Shown here: piece by piece, positions 49,601-63,300 of the stretch
How positions within the stretch are numbered: the first letter of the stretch is position 1
How the letters are laid out: each line of letters starts with the position of its first letter
NCBI GenBank assembly: GCA_008694505.1
Contig: VZDJ01006585.1
Location: forward strand, 12,247,863 to 12,311,862
Origin: Cyanoderma ruficeps
Taxonomy: Eukaryota > Chordata > Aves > Passeriformes > Timaliidae
DNA length: 64,000 nt
Direction: 5' to 3'
Notes under the pieces: model-generated
Told to the model about the DNA's origin: nothing
Databases searched by the model: none
The model's input: the letters and a program-made list of their open reading frames with translations, nothing else
Made by a program: the position numbers and the translations under genes

Positions 49601-52348
49601 TTTGTTTACGCTGGCTTGTTTTTCCAGTCCAAAGGTGTTGACTTTAATTTTTTTCTTGCCTGTCTCCCAATTTCATACAAATATTTAGCTGTCAGCTGAG
49701 ATTCAGAGCTCCTAGTCTTCTCTTTAAGCTAATTCATTAATTTTTTTTTCTTTAAAGGTGAGATGTTCTAAAAGTGCCTGTTATTGCCTGTTTCCAAAAA
49801 AGGAAATCTATCCATATGCAAGTGTTTATAAAGTTTATAGCTAGGTAAATTGAGTTCCACACTAAATATCCTTGAAATCTTTTTCAAATTAATGCTAGCT
49901 TTCTAGGCTGTCATACCCAGATTACATTTTAGTCTTACAGATTCTTGATGTCCAACATGCCCAAGAAGAAGCCCCTAGTCCAGCATCTTTGATTGTTCAG
50001 TCGTCTTTTTTTTTTCTTTCTTTTCTTTTTGCTTTACACGTGCATATTGTTTTATTTTTATTCATTATGAATGGTGTTGCAAATACAGTTTTCTCTCATT
50101 GACTTCAGACTACAGCACTCTTCCATGTTCCTTCACTGGTATCTATACTGAGTCAAATACAAATGGTATATTTTATCTTTCAAGACCTTACACAGACTCC
50201 TGCTTTGTTCCTTCATCCAGCACTGAGAGGCTGGCTCCTGATTCTGATAATTAGAAATTTAACAAGAGGATAAGTGATTCTTAATGACTGCTCCCTTGTC
50301 ATTCCTCTTCATCATTTCTATTTCATAGAATCATGCACATAACACTTTAACAATGTTTGTGTTGACACCTCTCTTTTGCTATGATGCTTAGGAAAAAGTA
50401 GCAATTAAGCTGGCGATGTTTTGAGATCACTTCTGATTTTTTTTTTTTTTAATCTAATGCCGTGTCATTGTTTCCTTGTAATCTCATGTTTCTGTCTGTG
50501 TCTAGTTGCTCTATCTTATATCATATTTGGGGAAAGAGCTATCTAACACTACCTGTCTAAAAGTTAGGTGACTGCCTATTCCAAACAAGTCATCTTTGGT
50601 CCCTCTCTAGTTGAACTAGAGAGACACGTAAACAAGTGGAGTTGCACCACATTCCAGAATTCACAGAGGGACCTTAGCTTGGCATACACAGCAAAGCTTA
50701 ACCTAGAAGTCTAGCTTTAGACAGCTAAAGGTAACTGAGTTTAATCATACTCTTGAATTTTAAGTTGGCTGAGATACAAACAAATTTTATTCAGCCTTCA
50801 TTCATGTTTAAATAAAGTGGGATCTAAGTTGATAATTGGATGCAGACTAATTAACAAAATGAAGCAGTTACTAACATAAAACTGAAAAAAAATAGTCACT
50901 AGAGTGTAATTAAAACCAAAACTAAAAAAATGAAAAATAAATTAGAAAAAAATGCTATAAGGAGTAGTCCACCTTTAGGAGCAAGAATTGTAGATCCCTA
51001 TAGTTCAGCCTTCCCTGTAGTTTACTTTTCACGGGCATTAATATTTTAACACTACTGACCATTTCAATTGAAATCACAAAAAATCTCCCCTGCCCCACAT
51101 TGCTATAGTAATAGAAATAATTTTAAGGGACACGTTTTGATCAGTGATTAATTAGTAACAATGTTTCATCAGAAAAGTTATATTTTTAAAAGCACAGTCA
51201 CTATTACTGCATTATAGCTTAAAACATGATGACTGAATGCAGCTATTTTTGAGTTGAATATTTTAAGTGGGCAGGTAGTGAGAGAGAAAAAATCTAATGT
51301 AGCTGATTACAGACAATGGAATCTAATGAAATTTAACAGTTGACACATGCCATTAAAGATTAATAACATTTTTAGACTGAGCCTAATCACCTTTTTTGTT
51401 ATTACAAAATTTAAGCCCGATTCCAGTATTTTTAAATAAAACTTTTTCCTCCATCTGTCAAAGAAGAGCAACAATACACATATTGGCATTCATGATTGTC
51501 TTCATGTTTTTATATAATTATATCTGTCATTAAAAATAAACATCCTCACTCTTTCTAGCTATGCAATTTAAAAACTGCTTTAAAGAGCAATGAAGTTAAT
51601 ATTCTAATATTTGCACATTTTGTACCACTTGACTTTATCTTCTAAACAGCACACAGTCAATTCAAACAAGATATTTTTATTTAAAGTAAGAAATATATAT
51701 TTAAATTAAAGAAACTATGGCAAGACAACCTTTTAAATTACTGGTTAAGACAAAAGCTCCTAACCTTTTCTGTACATATATTCTGTAAGCAGAGAGCTAC
51801 TGATACCTTCCTTATGCTGGTTTTGCATTTTTTCCTGATGTAGTTTTCCCCATCTTTCAGGGTACTCTGTCACCTAAAGTAACTTCTAAGTATTCTGAAT
51901 CACTGAAAGAATGACTATTGAGTGGATTATAGCATAAAGTCTTCAGGTGGGTAAAGGATCAAACCCGAGTATGAGCAGTGGAAAAATGTGCTGCATAAAA
52001 CCTTAAATGCAAGATGCAATTACCACTTTCAATCTGCTATGAATGATTTTTCAACAGCAAGTGTATCAACATCTCAGCAAAAATATTAGGCTTAGCTTAG
52101 TGACATCTGAGAATCACAGTGTTCTTACCACACTCTCTCTACTCTAACAAACTCTTGTTTTGCAAAAATAGTATAATTATGAATTCTATTTCCACACTTT
52201 GAAAATTATATTTTCTTGTTTAAAAAATTAATTTATATTAATTATTTCAAATAAAATCAAATGTATCTGTTCTCCATCAGCAACTATTTACAAGGATCCA
52301 GGGCTAGGTTACATATTTCACTCATTGAAAACAGAAAAACAGAAAAGC

Positions 52349-52365
52349 TTTTTTTTTTTTTTTTT
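52349..52365. repeat. Poly-T run (17)
   Basis: Seventeen T in a row after AGAAAAGC. It could be the antisense poly(A) of a lost retrocopy, but the adjacent sequence is not recognisable. Confidence 0.7.
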
Positions 52366-53798
52366 GCTCCTTGAACTGCATAGTCTGCTCAAGTAATTTG
52401 AAGGCCATGGTGCTAAATATCTTCTATTTTTTTCCCTATTTTTTTCATATTTATATATTTTTTCTAGTAGATTCCATTGATAGAAATGGCTAACAGAGTT
52501 TCTTAATGTTCAAAGATTTTTTTTTTATTATGAACAATTTTAAACACTATAACTTTCAATAATTAAGTAGCATATTTTGCCAGGCTTGGATGTTGTAGCT
52601 ATTTCTCTACCTCTTGTTTTTTACTCTTTTTTTTTCTTTCTTTTTTTTTTAAATCTAGGGTGTTGAGACTTCCTATTCTTTTTTCCTTGACCTTTGTATT
52701 TATATTTTCTACATTTCACATCAGATTTTTAGTTTATTCTACTGTGAGAAGTGACTCAATTTCTAGAATCACCTATAAAGTTTATTTTTCATGTCGACTA
52801 CTTTTAAAAGCCTGCTTGTGCTGAAGGTGCCCTTGCTTTCTTTCCTCTGGTACATTTTGATTAATCTTTGCACATATTTGAGTTTGATTCCCATGTGAAA
52901 ACTGTATGTGGTTCTTGGTGTGCACTAAACGAAAGGTAAATAGTAATCTAAAATTTCCACAAGTAATTACCTGTAAATGCTGAAAGCTAGTTGTACTACA
53001 ACAGGTGATCCCATTCAACATTATAGACCTACTTTAACTGAAAATTGCAACTTATGGAACATATCCTACCACAGCCAGAAATTACACTTTCTGATTTCTA
53101 GTGCAGTCCTCCATTCCCAACATCATGTACAGAACGCCAATGCTGATAAGAGACTATATTAATTATTGGTCTGGTTCAGTGCATATTTTTGTTTATCTAT
53201 GTTACAAGCTGATAATCCTCATCAAATGATTTCTTTAAAGTGTCACAGCAGTGAAAAGATTCTGAAGGAAAAATCTTGAAGTCATAGTGTCTGAATGAAC
53301 TGGGGTAAATGAAACACTATACCAAGAAGCACAGCAACTTTTGTGGGACAGATATAATGAGATTGATAAACTTATCATCCTTAGCACAGTAGTGGTGTGG
53401 TACAAAAGATAAGAGCTGGAGAGCTGAGACAGGTATAATTTTGAGCACTAGTGAAGGTTTGAAGAAGTCAATGAAGAGGAAGAAACTCATCTCACATAAA
53501 AGTGGGATGAAAAGAATTAACAGAGATATTCTTTGAAGCCACATTTTGAATTTATTATAGGGTTTGACAGATGTGTCTCTGAAGTCTACGGCAGATATTG
53601 TGGGAGACAACACATAAAAGAAAGGGACTGCAGACAAAACAATTGGCTAAAAAGATTATGGCAAAAGAAAGAGCTTGTAGTGTTCAGATTGGTTACTAAT
53701 TTTCCAGAGAAGGAATGATGGTCTGTTTTTCTTTTTCTACTTCCACATTTGCACATTTCATAGGAGACACAAAAGTTCCAGCCTACTCAATCCTGCTT

Positions 53799-53967
53799 AA
53801 AAAAACAAAAACAAAACCCAAAACCAAAGAAACAAAGAAACAAACCAAACCAACAAACCAAACACCCAAACAATAGTAATAATAAACATCATCATCATCA
53901 TCAAAATAAAACCCACTAAAAATAAAATTAAAAAAAAATAAAGACAATTAAAAGCTAAAAAAATTTG
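53799..53967. repeat. Long A-rich low-complexity tract with (ATC)n
   Basis: A-rich units such as CAAAACCCAAAACC, AAAGAAACAAAGAAACAAACC and CAAACACCCAAAC are followed by five CATs (CATCATCATCATCATC at 53887-53902) and further A-rich units. On the plus strand it is almost free of G, and T appears mainly after 53875. It is the largest low-complexity tract of the window. Confidence 0.85.
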
Positions 53968-55282
53968 GGCCATAATGCTGAAAGATTTTCTGGAGTTTAG
54001 CAGAAGAGACTTGAGGTTCGGACAGATCTTCCAAAGGATCTTTTATTCAAATACCATTAATCAAATAACTGACCATTTTATAGTCACTTAGTACTCCTCT
54101 TACCTTTTTTTTTTTTTCTTTTTGTGAAAAAGAAGAGATCAACCTATGTTCTACATTAGTATCAGGAAGTTTGAGGGACTGCATATTCTAGTTTATGGGA
54201 TTTTATGTCCCTAAAGAAAAACTGCTTATAGAAAGAGAATGTAACTTTACCTTACCTGCTATCCCCTAGCAGAGGGCTGGTGCCATCTGGTTAAGCCCAG
54301 CAATGTGGCTGGAAGAAGGAGGCCAGTGGGAACACAAGCAGCGCATGTGAAATGGGAGGTGTAATTCTCTGGTGAACTTTTGGTCCTTAATAATATGCCA
54401 GAGGATATTTCCTGGCTGCCCAGTGAAACATGTTAGTTATGTTTTATGCAAGGAAGCAACTGTCGTCGTTTCAAGAGAATGCTTGTGTACTTTTTAAAAG
54501 TTAATTCTACCATTTTAATACCTTTTCATGCCTTAAAATGTCAGCATGCATCAGTACAAGTGGAATTGCTCATCTGTGTCTTTAATGCGTTTCTAAATAG
54601 TCTATTAAAAACCATCCTTAATTTCAAATAAAAGACATGAAACTGGCTGGATTTTTTCTTATTTTTATAGTACTTAATCAAGGAGACAAAGTGCATTTGT
54701 TTAACGAAAACAAATCAAAGCACTTTGGATTGACATGGTTGCCACTATAACAGGATGATTCTATTATTTAAATACTCAGAGGTTGCTTTTTAAATCATTC
54801 TTGATTAACAGAGCATTTATTTTCTGTTTCCTTTGAACTAGGAGTTTTTCTCCTCTCTTGCAGTTAACATATATATCTCAAACACCAGCTTGTCAACTGA
54901 TGACTTTGAAGCTTCAGTAGCTATGCATATTAAACTGCACTGGCAGAAAAATAGCTGTGATGTCAGAAAAGGAACTTGGAGGTTATAGACTCTCAAGAAA
55001 GATTAGGACAAAGCTTTCCAATGACAAAGAATTAAAACAACATGACAAGGCAAAATCAAAAGTCTTCAGAAAGCATTGTTTTGGCTTTGATTTTCCTCTG
55101 TGATGCGTGAGAACTAAGTATGTCACCTGTACAAAATGGTACAGAAGCAGCTGGATATAAGCCAGACTGGCTTTTAAGAGATTAATGCCCAAAACACATA
55201 AATTTAACCTGATTTTAACCGTACTGACTTCCTTTCCTCAAGAAGGTTAATTTATTGTTCCTCTCAGTTTGAAAGTTGTTAC

Positions 55283-55328
55283 AAAAAATGTTAGTGCGTT
55301 GCCTCAAAAAATGTTAGTGCATTGCCTC
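55283..55328. repeat. 23-bp tandem duplication
   Basis: AAAAAATGTTAGTGC followed by GTTGCCTC (55283-55305) is repeated at 55306-55328 with a single G to A change, so the duplication is recent. Confidence 0.9.
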
Positions 55329-56279
55329 ATTTTCCATTTGTTCAATTGCCCACAGAAGGGATGGTGACTCAGACTGCAAAGGCTCAAAGTGAAAAGCTCT
55401 GATAAACCTCAGGAATGTTGTTAATGAAGTACACAGTGACTGGGAACAAGCGAAAAATAGAGGAACAAGCTTTTCTAATTTTTTCTGGCTTAGTTGAGCT
55501 AACCCTGTGTTGTAGCTCTACTAATTTGCTTCATCCACAACACATCAGAAATTGCCTGTGGAAGTGGATCTGAAGAGAAATATTTGCAACATAGTGTCAT
55601 GGAGACTGATTCTAATTACTGGCTACCTCCACTCTGAACTCTCTGAAGGCTGAGACTAATGTCATTATTTAACCCTAAACTTGCATTAAGATTCAGGCAA
55701 AAACTTTTTTTTTTTTTGGTCTTTCTCTCTTCCCATTTCTGCAGTCCTACATAGTGCAGCAGTTGCAGCACTAATTTAAATAATTCTCCACCTTTTGATA
55801 AGACTTCTCCAGGATAACAGAAACATTAAAGCTGTCAAAACTAAACACAATTAAAATTTGCAAAATTAATGGGCTGCAAAATGGTAGAGGGTTTGCAGTA
55901 GGTAGTCTAGATGATCAGGTCAACAGGAGATACTATTAAAAAGATCATGATGAATGGTGAGTGGTAAACACCACTATGCTGAAAAGTGCATTTATTCAGA
56001 AAATAAGTGCTACCATAGTAAAATTTAGTACATGAAGTACTCATACCACTGCATTTGAAGACATCTTATTGCTATCAGTGTTGCAATGGAAAGGTCCACT
56101 ACTTTCATGTCGTGACATGAAATGGCATTAAATGTTGATAATAGAAACACAGACTATGGCTGGCGACCAAACCTACCAATAGCTATTCTCATGCACCATA
56201 AAGTAAAAATTAAATCAGTCATTTATCTAAAATTTCATTAAAGGAAATGACACCATTAGAAAAGTGTTAGAAAGCTATG

Positions 56280-56301
56280 TTTCCTGATAGTTTCCTGATA
56301 G
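56280..56301. repeat. 11-bp exact tandem duplication
   Basis: TTTCCTGATAG occurs twice in immediate succession. Confidence 0.9.
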
Positions 56302-57918
56302 ACGTTGGACTATCTTACAAGATGAGGAAAAACAAAGTTACCACTGAAGAAAAGCAATGTAAGAGCATCAGTGTGGGTCCCCCTAAAGGGGCAGGCATGA
56401 TGTAGCCAGCATGATGTTACTACAGCAGTACTTTTGATGTACTTGTTAAACCAGAAAAAGTAATTGATCTTAAGCAGGAATATGCCATATGCCACTTCTG
56501 CATAAAGGCTTGACCTCTGAGGTCTGTTAGCTTTAACTTATTAGTACATTTAAAATGGAAATTTTAAAATCTTATCCTTTTTTATCTCTGTTTGCAGTAG
56601 ACATGTGAGCAACTATCAGAGAAAAAGTCTGCAAATTGCCCGTTATAAATTTTAAATTAATTTACTCAGACTTTTTTCATCCCATTTCTTTGAATTTTCT
56701 TTTTTCTAGAGAAGATAAGCTTACCATCTGGGCTTTCTGCAGAAATAAGAAGTTTCTAAATATTAGCAAAAGCAGGATTCAATGTACTAAGCGAAAAAGA
56801 CTAATACATGAAAAGTTCTTCTAAGTCTCATGTTCGGCAAGAAATCAAGTTGTTCTGGTTTGTCTGATTATTATTTAGACCAAACAAACTAATCCACCTC
56901 AGCAACCTCAAACTGACTCCTTGCTAAGGTTATCTCAAACAATGTCCACAACAAAGAAATTAATTGCTGATGGGAAGGGAACAGAGCAGTGTAACTTGCT
57001 TCCTATTTAGAACCTTACAGCAAGTCTTTTCAAAGGCTCACATCAATACTAATTTTTGATGGCCTTCTCACTCCCTTTTCTGTTTCTCTGCTTCCTCATC
57101 CCACAAAGATGAAAAATGACACTGATATATTTAACAGACACTACTGTGAAAAAGCCAGGATCTGCATCATACTAAAGAACAAACAGAATGCACTATAAAC
57201 ATAGCGTACAAATTATTTGAGCCAGTTCAGATTCATATTTGAAATGGAAAAAGAACTGGTGGTATAATTTGCTAGCTCCGAGACTATCAATAATAAATTT
57301 ATTTGTTTATTTCTTGCTTTAGATTTCTCAAAGCCCAAGGGCCTGGTATTCCCAATTTTGCAGGATTAAATGGAAAATACATAGTTGTCTCAGATGTGGC
57401 AAACACTGAAATTCCCAAATTCTGTGTATTGAAATTCTTTGACTTTTACAACAGCTTTTCCCTCCCATGTGAGAGTCTTGACCTTTCCCAGTTAAACTCA
57501 CCTGCTCAGTTAAATTGCAGGGGGATTTTATTTTAGATTTTCAAAATAAAATATTTTGGATAATAAGATTTTAATATTTTCTCTTGTATCTCTAAAGCCT
57601 GTCATTTTTCATGGTATGAAACTGAATAGGTGTGTGAAATAAGAACATTAATAAGGCTTATATATGTATTTACTCATCATACATATCCCTAAAAAACCCA
57701 AAATGTCTGTTACTGCTTCTCTCTTATTAAAAAAAAAATCCCTTTATAGTCTACTCTAACCTGCACTTTTCCCCCCAAACCCTTAAACTACCACATCACC
57801 ACCTCTGATTAGACCCAAAGTAATGATCTATATTATGCCCAACAAAATATGTTTCCTCTTTTGAGCCCTTACAATTGTGCCAACTGTACAATCTTTAAGA
57901 TAGGAATGAAACACTCTT

Positions 57919-57950
57919 TAAAAAACCCAAAAAAACCCAACAAACCCAAC
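57919..57950. repeat. A-rich tract with CCC interruptions
   Basis: AAAAAACCC, AAAAAAACCC, AACAAACCCAAC in series; the same type as at 2211-2296. Confidence 0.7.
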
Positions 57951-59943
57951 ATTTCTTGGATCAGAAAAGCTTTGCTAAACATACTCAAAGGAGAAAAAAA
58001 AAATATTTGATACATTTAATTGATAATAAAGAAAAAATGCAGCTCTACTTAAAGAACTAATCTTCAATATTTAAAAATATAAAAGAGAAAATTTAACTGC
58101 ATATGTGACAAATTAGCTTGTGACTATGCTTAATTTATCCTTCCTGACTGGAGACTCATTTGGCAGGGTATTCCCATTAGGGCTACAGAGTAAAACAACA
58201 TATTGACCTTAAATAAAGGAGTCACTTTCCAGTCAGATATCAATGTTTAGGACTACTGCAGATATATATTTGGAAATGGTTTTAGACATATTCTATCATT
58301 GTATAATAAAGTTCAGGCTTCCTTTAATATATATTATGGATTTTTATATATATTTATATTGTATGTGTATAAATACATCCATCTCTATCTCTCTGTATTG
58401 ATATACTATTTATACTGTCCTTGGAGGACAATTGGTTGGTGAAGAACTATTAAACTAACAAGATGCCAGATATGTTTAAGGCTTTTCTGAGCTCCCAGAG
58501 AATGAAATGGTCACTCTTCAGTACAGAGCCTGGGTACGATTGAAATTTGAACAATAAATTTGAGGGCTACCCCTCACAGACCTAAGGGTCCTGGCTGGAT
58601 TAGACTTCCCAAAGGATTTAAAGCGGGAGTGCATGGAAGTCCTGGCATAGCGAACTATTCCAAAGCTGTGACTGTTGATCCTCCTGCACCACCCACCCTG
58701 GAATGGTTGACTCTCTGATCTGCTCCAAAATTGTGAGCTTATCCTAATGCTTTCCTGATAGGATATATGTCTTTGCAGTAAATAACTGAGAATTCCTGTG
58801 TTTTTCAGTGCTTTCAAGATCTTACCTCCATATTGCATGGGCTAGAAGTCCTTGGTCTTATGGGGCTGCATTTTTGCACTGACAAAAATCAAATCACTAA
58901 AAGATTGTAAAAGCAGAACTACTTCATAAAAGAAAAAAAGTATACAAATAGGCTTGTTTTTAATAAACCAATATATTATAATTGCTTTGTGGAAATTTGC
59001 TAATCATCTTTACTCTGAATTTTTCAACTAATACAATACAAGTCAAACTGTGTTTTTGAGAAACTGTTCATGCTTCCTGACAAAAAGATAAATAACTAAT
59101 ACATGTATAAAGAACTACAAGTTAAAATGGAAAATTGCTTTTACAACAATGAAAAAACATGTTTTAATCAGGAGAAATTCCTCTATTTTTATATGAACAA
59201 TACAAGAAAATTGAACACTTATTATGAAACATTTACATTAATATTAATGTTACATAAGAATAGAAGATGTAAGTGGAAATAGATTACAATAAAACAGTGA
59301 GCAACCAAGATATTTGTCTAGTACCATTAGTAAGTAAAATCAACAATATACTGCAAAATCTTTTAATTTTGTAAAAATATCATTTATTGTGACAAATTTG
59401 TCAACTTTTCTAAGTGATGCTGTTGTACACCACAAAAACACAGACTCTGACTTCAGAAGACTGAAAATGACTCGTCTAGTTTTGGGATGTATCTCCCTTA
59501 TAAACTTTTTTACGCAGACCAATTTGATTGGTGACAAGAAGATAAACCTCTTCAATCACATTGGTCAGACCAGAGGGGCATCAAGAAGAAGTGTCTCCTA
59601 AGGAAAAGAATGTAAACATAGGTACAGTTACAAAAACACTTCTCTTGCTTACAGAAAATTTTCTGGGAAAAGAATTTCAGAAAACCTAAACATCTCAGGC
59701 ATGAACCAGGGCTACACGTAAGTTTATGAAAAGTTAATATTTGAGTTTGCTGGAAAGCAAACCTTAACATTTCTGGGCTTACACTGTTTAATGAGACAGA
59801 TATGCTACAGTTTTTAAATTTTGCTGACTTGACTTAGCACAGCATCTCTTCTACCTTTTCAACCTGTTTCCACCCTGGTTCTAAAACAAAGGTAGGGCTT
59901 TTAGGAGGACCACTCTTCACTGGTGAAACTAAATAACTTAATA

Positions 59944-60392
59944 CATAGAATCATAGAATAATTTAGGTTGAAAAATACCTTTGAGACTATTGAATCCAAC
60001 CATTAACCTAACACTGACAATTCCTTCACTAAACAGTGTCTCTGTGTGCCACATCTACATGTCTTTGAAATACTTCCAGGGGTGGGGATTCAGCCACTTC
60101 CCAGAAAAAAACCTCTATTCCAATGCTTGACAGACTTGTCTGTTAAAAAAATTATCCTAATATACCATTTAAACCTCCCCTGGCAAAGCTTGAGGCAATT
60201 GCTTTTTTGTCCTATTGCTTGTCACTTGGGAGAAGAGACCGACCCCACTTTGTTACATACTCCAAGTTGGTTATGAAGAACAATAAGCTCACTCCCCTGA
60301 GCTTTCTTTTAAACTAAACACTCCCAGTTCCCTCAGCTTCTCCTTATAAGACTTGTGTTCCAGACCTTTCTCCACCTCTTCAGCCCTTCATG
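59944..60392 (-). mobile_element. CR1 LINE, 3' end, minus strand
   Basis: The plus strand starts CATAGAATCATAGAATAATT, the antisense of the CR1 terminal octamer repeat, and continues with GGTTGAAAAATACCTTTGAG, CTTCCAGGGGTGGGGATTCA, AAACCTCCCCTGGCAAAGCT, GGGAGAAGAGACCGACCCC and CTCCTTATAAGACTTGTGTTC. This is the full 3' end of an avian CR1 and the end of its reverse-transcriptase ORF, inserted on the minus strand and 5'-truncated at about 60392. The frame at 60046-60276 plus is antisense to it. Indels have destroyed the ORF. This is the best preserved CR1 of the window. Confidence 0.92.
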
Positions 60393-63300
60393 TTGATAAT
60401 GTTTAGGAAATTAATTTTGAGTAGAGAATATTATTAACTGTAACATTTTTAACCATGACTTCAATGATAAAAATTAAGACCATTTCTATATAAGAGATAC
60501 TAAAAGCCTGTAAAATATGTTCTCAGTAATTACTAATAATGCCTGAATTTTTCATGTTTTTTTTAAAGATTCTTCATACTATGAAAGAGAACATTATAAT
60601 ACCATAAAACTCTGTCAATAATAAATTAAAATAACATAACTACTGACAGTTAACACAAACCATCTGCATCAAACAATAAACAATGTTAATGGTCATATTT
60701 TAAAATAACACATGGAGCTGTAAAAAAATCATTATTCCTTGAGCAATCTTTTAGGGATACACAACAATTGTCACACCACTTATATCAGGAGGCAATGAAA
60801 TGTTATTTGACAATTTTGCTGAGATAGCACTTTTTGGAGGTTAGTATTCTAATGCCATTGAGGAAGGGCATAACATTAACTTCAATAAAGAGATCATAGT
60901 GTCTTTGTGAGAAGAAATAGGCATAGTCATATTGAACAGAATTATGTGACAGAATTTGAAACCATTAGAAATAGTCAGATAATTGGGTAATAGCTGACAT
61001 CCTGGTGCTGGACATACAGATCTCAAGGCATCTTTCATGAGGTCCTCCTGGGCAAGCTAGCCATGGAGCCAATTCTGAAATATGTAGAAACTATTCCTAT
61101 GTTTTTTTGTATCTTCATTTGCAGCTTTGACAATAATTCATGTTGCTGTCAGCTTCTTAGTGAAACACATTTTCTTCTTTTCAGAGCCCCATTGATCACT
61201 GAATATGCATCCGAATCGGAACAGACATTACTGATAGTAGTAAATCTGGTTTAAGAATAACAAGAAGAAACTAAATATTTCCATTTTATATCAAGACCTA
61301 ATTAGAAATTCTTTTCTTCTTTCCTTTCATCTGTTCACTGGTGTGACCAGAAACAAAAATTGTATTTTGGTTGGTAATATATTTCTGATTTAAATAGCAG
61401 CATTACCAGAAGAGATGTGTATGTTTTCATCACTGTCTTGTATGCATCCTCTGTCAGGTAAGCATTTCATTTTGCATTTTGACCTCCACTGCAGCACTTT
61501 TTATTGATCTATCAATATTTCTTTTTCATTTGTGTTGCAGTTCATTTAGAACTCAGACATACACAAGTAGGTCATATTATTCCCTCCAACATTCACCACT
61601 TTGCCTTCAGTGAAGTTATTTCATCCAGAATTAGGGTGCCTATTCACCAAAATCCTTTTGAAGTTCTTCACACTATCCTTGAGACCTGATTAACCCAAAT
61701 ATGCTTAGCTGTTTGTGTTGCTAATTAAACCACCTCATTGCTCACCTTTGCCAAGTTACTTAGAAGGATATTCAAAAATGCAAACATCCTATGTGGTAAG
61801 TTTGCACTTACCACTTTTATAGTCTTGAAAATCATAATTTGCATTCCCTTAGCTTGCTTTCCTCTGCATTATTATATTCTGAATATATTTCAATTATATC
61901 AGAATTTAATCTTTTCTCTCCCACTTCATACAGCTGAGAAATATAATACATTGCAGCCTGAACAGAAATAAACAAAGACATGAACAGAAGGATAACTCAT
62001 GCTTGATAAAAAGTTTTCTTTTGTTTTCTATTTTTATAAGAAGACTTTAAGAAAATATGCAGAAATGATCATAAGACCACCCTGAGAACAGTGAAAAAAG
62101 CAACAGAAATCTTTAAAGTGACATAAAATTTTAAAAATAAAAGAAAATTGAAAAAAAATAATTACCTGGATAAACAATGATGATACAAGAGAGAGGTGCA
62201 TTTTTATATTAGGAATGATAATTCATTGCTGCGAAATAATTAGTAAGTTGATTTGTCTCCAATGGTGATCTTTATTTCTCAATTGCCTTTTATCATATTT
62301 AATATCCTTTACATCATCAAAAATTTTGTTTGGTTTTTTTTTTAGCTATCTTCTCTCAGTGGTGGAAACCATCCACCTTATGTCTCAATAAGCAAACAGC
62401 CGTACTAAAGAAGATAATGGGAAAGCAATATTTTAACTAATAATATGAGAAGTAAAGAAATTATCTAACAGTTATTTAGCTAGGTGTGGAATAATCTTTA
62501 CAACCAATGAACAAAGCAAAGTACCTGATACGAAATTTATAAACATAAAATATAACTGTCTTCATTTTTTTGCCAGTTCTGCTGTATTCATTTGTTTTGA
62601 AGTCACTTATTTTTTGGTCCGTGCAATCCTTAAAAATGTCAGCCCCAATATTGCTGACAAACAGATGATTATTACATCAAGGAAAGGTAATGAAGTTATT
62701 TCTCCTTTTTTTTTTTTTAATTTTTAGTACTATAGTGAACATGTATGGTTTATTGAAAATGGTTTTGAAAAAAAATTAAGGAGAAAAGCTAAATTAGAAA
62801 TGTCCTTTTTAAGAGACATGAATGCATTATCTAAGTAAAATATTAATACAGTAAAGATTTTAGGTCTGATGTCATATGAATCTTGACTGAAAAGATTTTT
62901 TTAGTGAAATCTTTATGTGTTCAAAATATGCATATGGATAAATTAAAATTATGCATATTTATATACGTATAAAAGCAGAAACTTCTATGACCATGAATTC
63001 AACCTTAATACTTGTAGGCTTCTATGTGTGACTTTGGGCTTAACTAGTTTTAAAATAGACTAAAAAGCTTGTAAGTCACCTTTCAGTTTATTTTTGGCTT
63101 TTGGCACATTCTCACTGTTGTATTCCTTTTTCCACTACCTTTTTCTGACAAACTGTAGGTCATGTTAGACAATCTTTTGACCTATAAATTACAGCAGTGT
63201 CTACTGGGTGGTAATAACAATAATTAGACTTTTGAAGTGTGAGCAGAGATGTCCAGCATAAATAGGGTCAAAATGAACATCAAGATACTTTCACAACGTA

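Larger units (their letters stand above)
45035..59943. other. Long unassigned AT-rich region without a gene
   Basis: Fifteen kilobases with no recognised gene or transposon. It holds a stem-loop (46665-46691), an A-rich tract (53799-53967), tandem duplications (55283-55328, 56280-56301), a 17-base T run (52349-52365) and a G+C-elevated stretch of unknown nature (58500-58850). 45780-45960 is a comparatively complex stretch. Short frames such as 48005-48337 plus (110 codons) and 53317-53637 minus (106 codons) are hydrophobic, low in complexity and without a recognisable domain. Confidence 0.5.

Noticed and set aside
50323..50335. TCATAGAATCATG, resembling the CR1 terminal octamer
   Set aside because: The conserved CR1 block that should follow is absent, so the match is probably chance.
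59235..59250. 16-bp palindrome ACATTAATATTAATGT
   Set aside because: It is made only of AT-rich steps and is expected by chance at this base composition.
60046..60276. 76-codon plus-strand frame
   Set aside because: Antisense to the CR1 3' end at 59944-60392.
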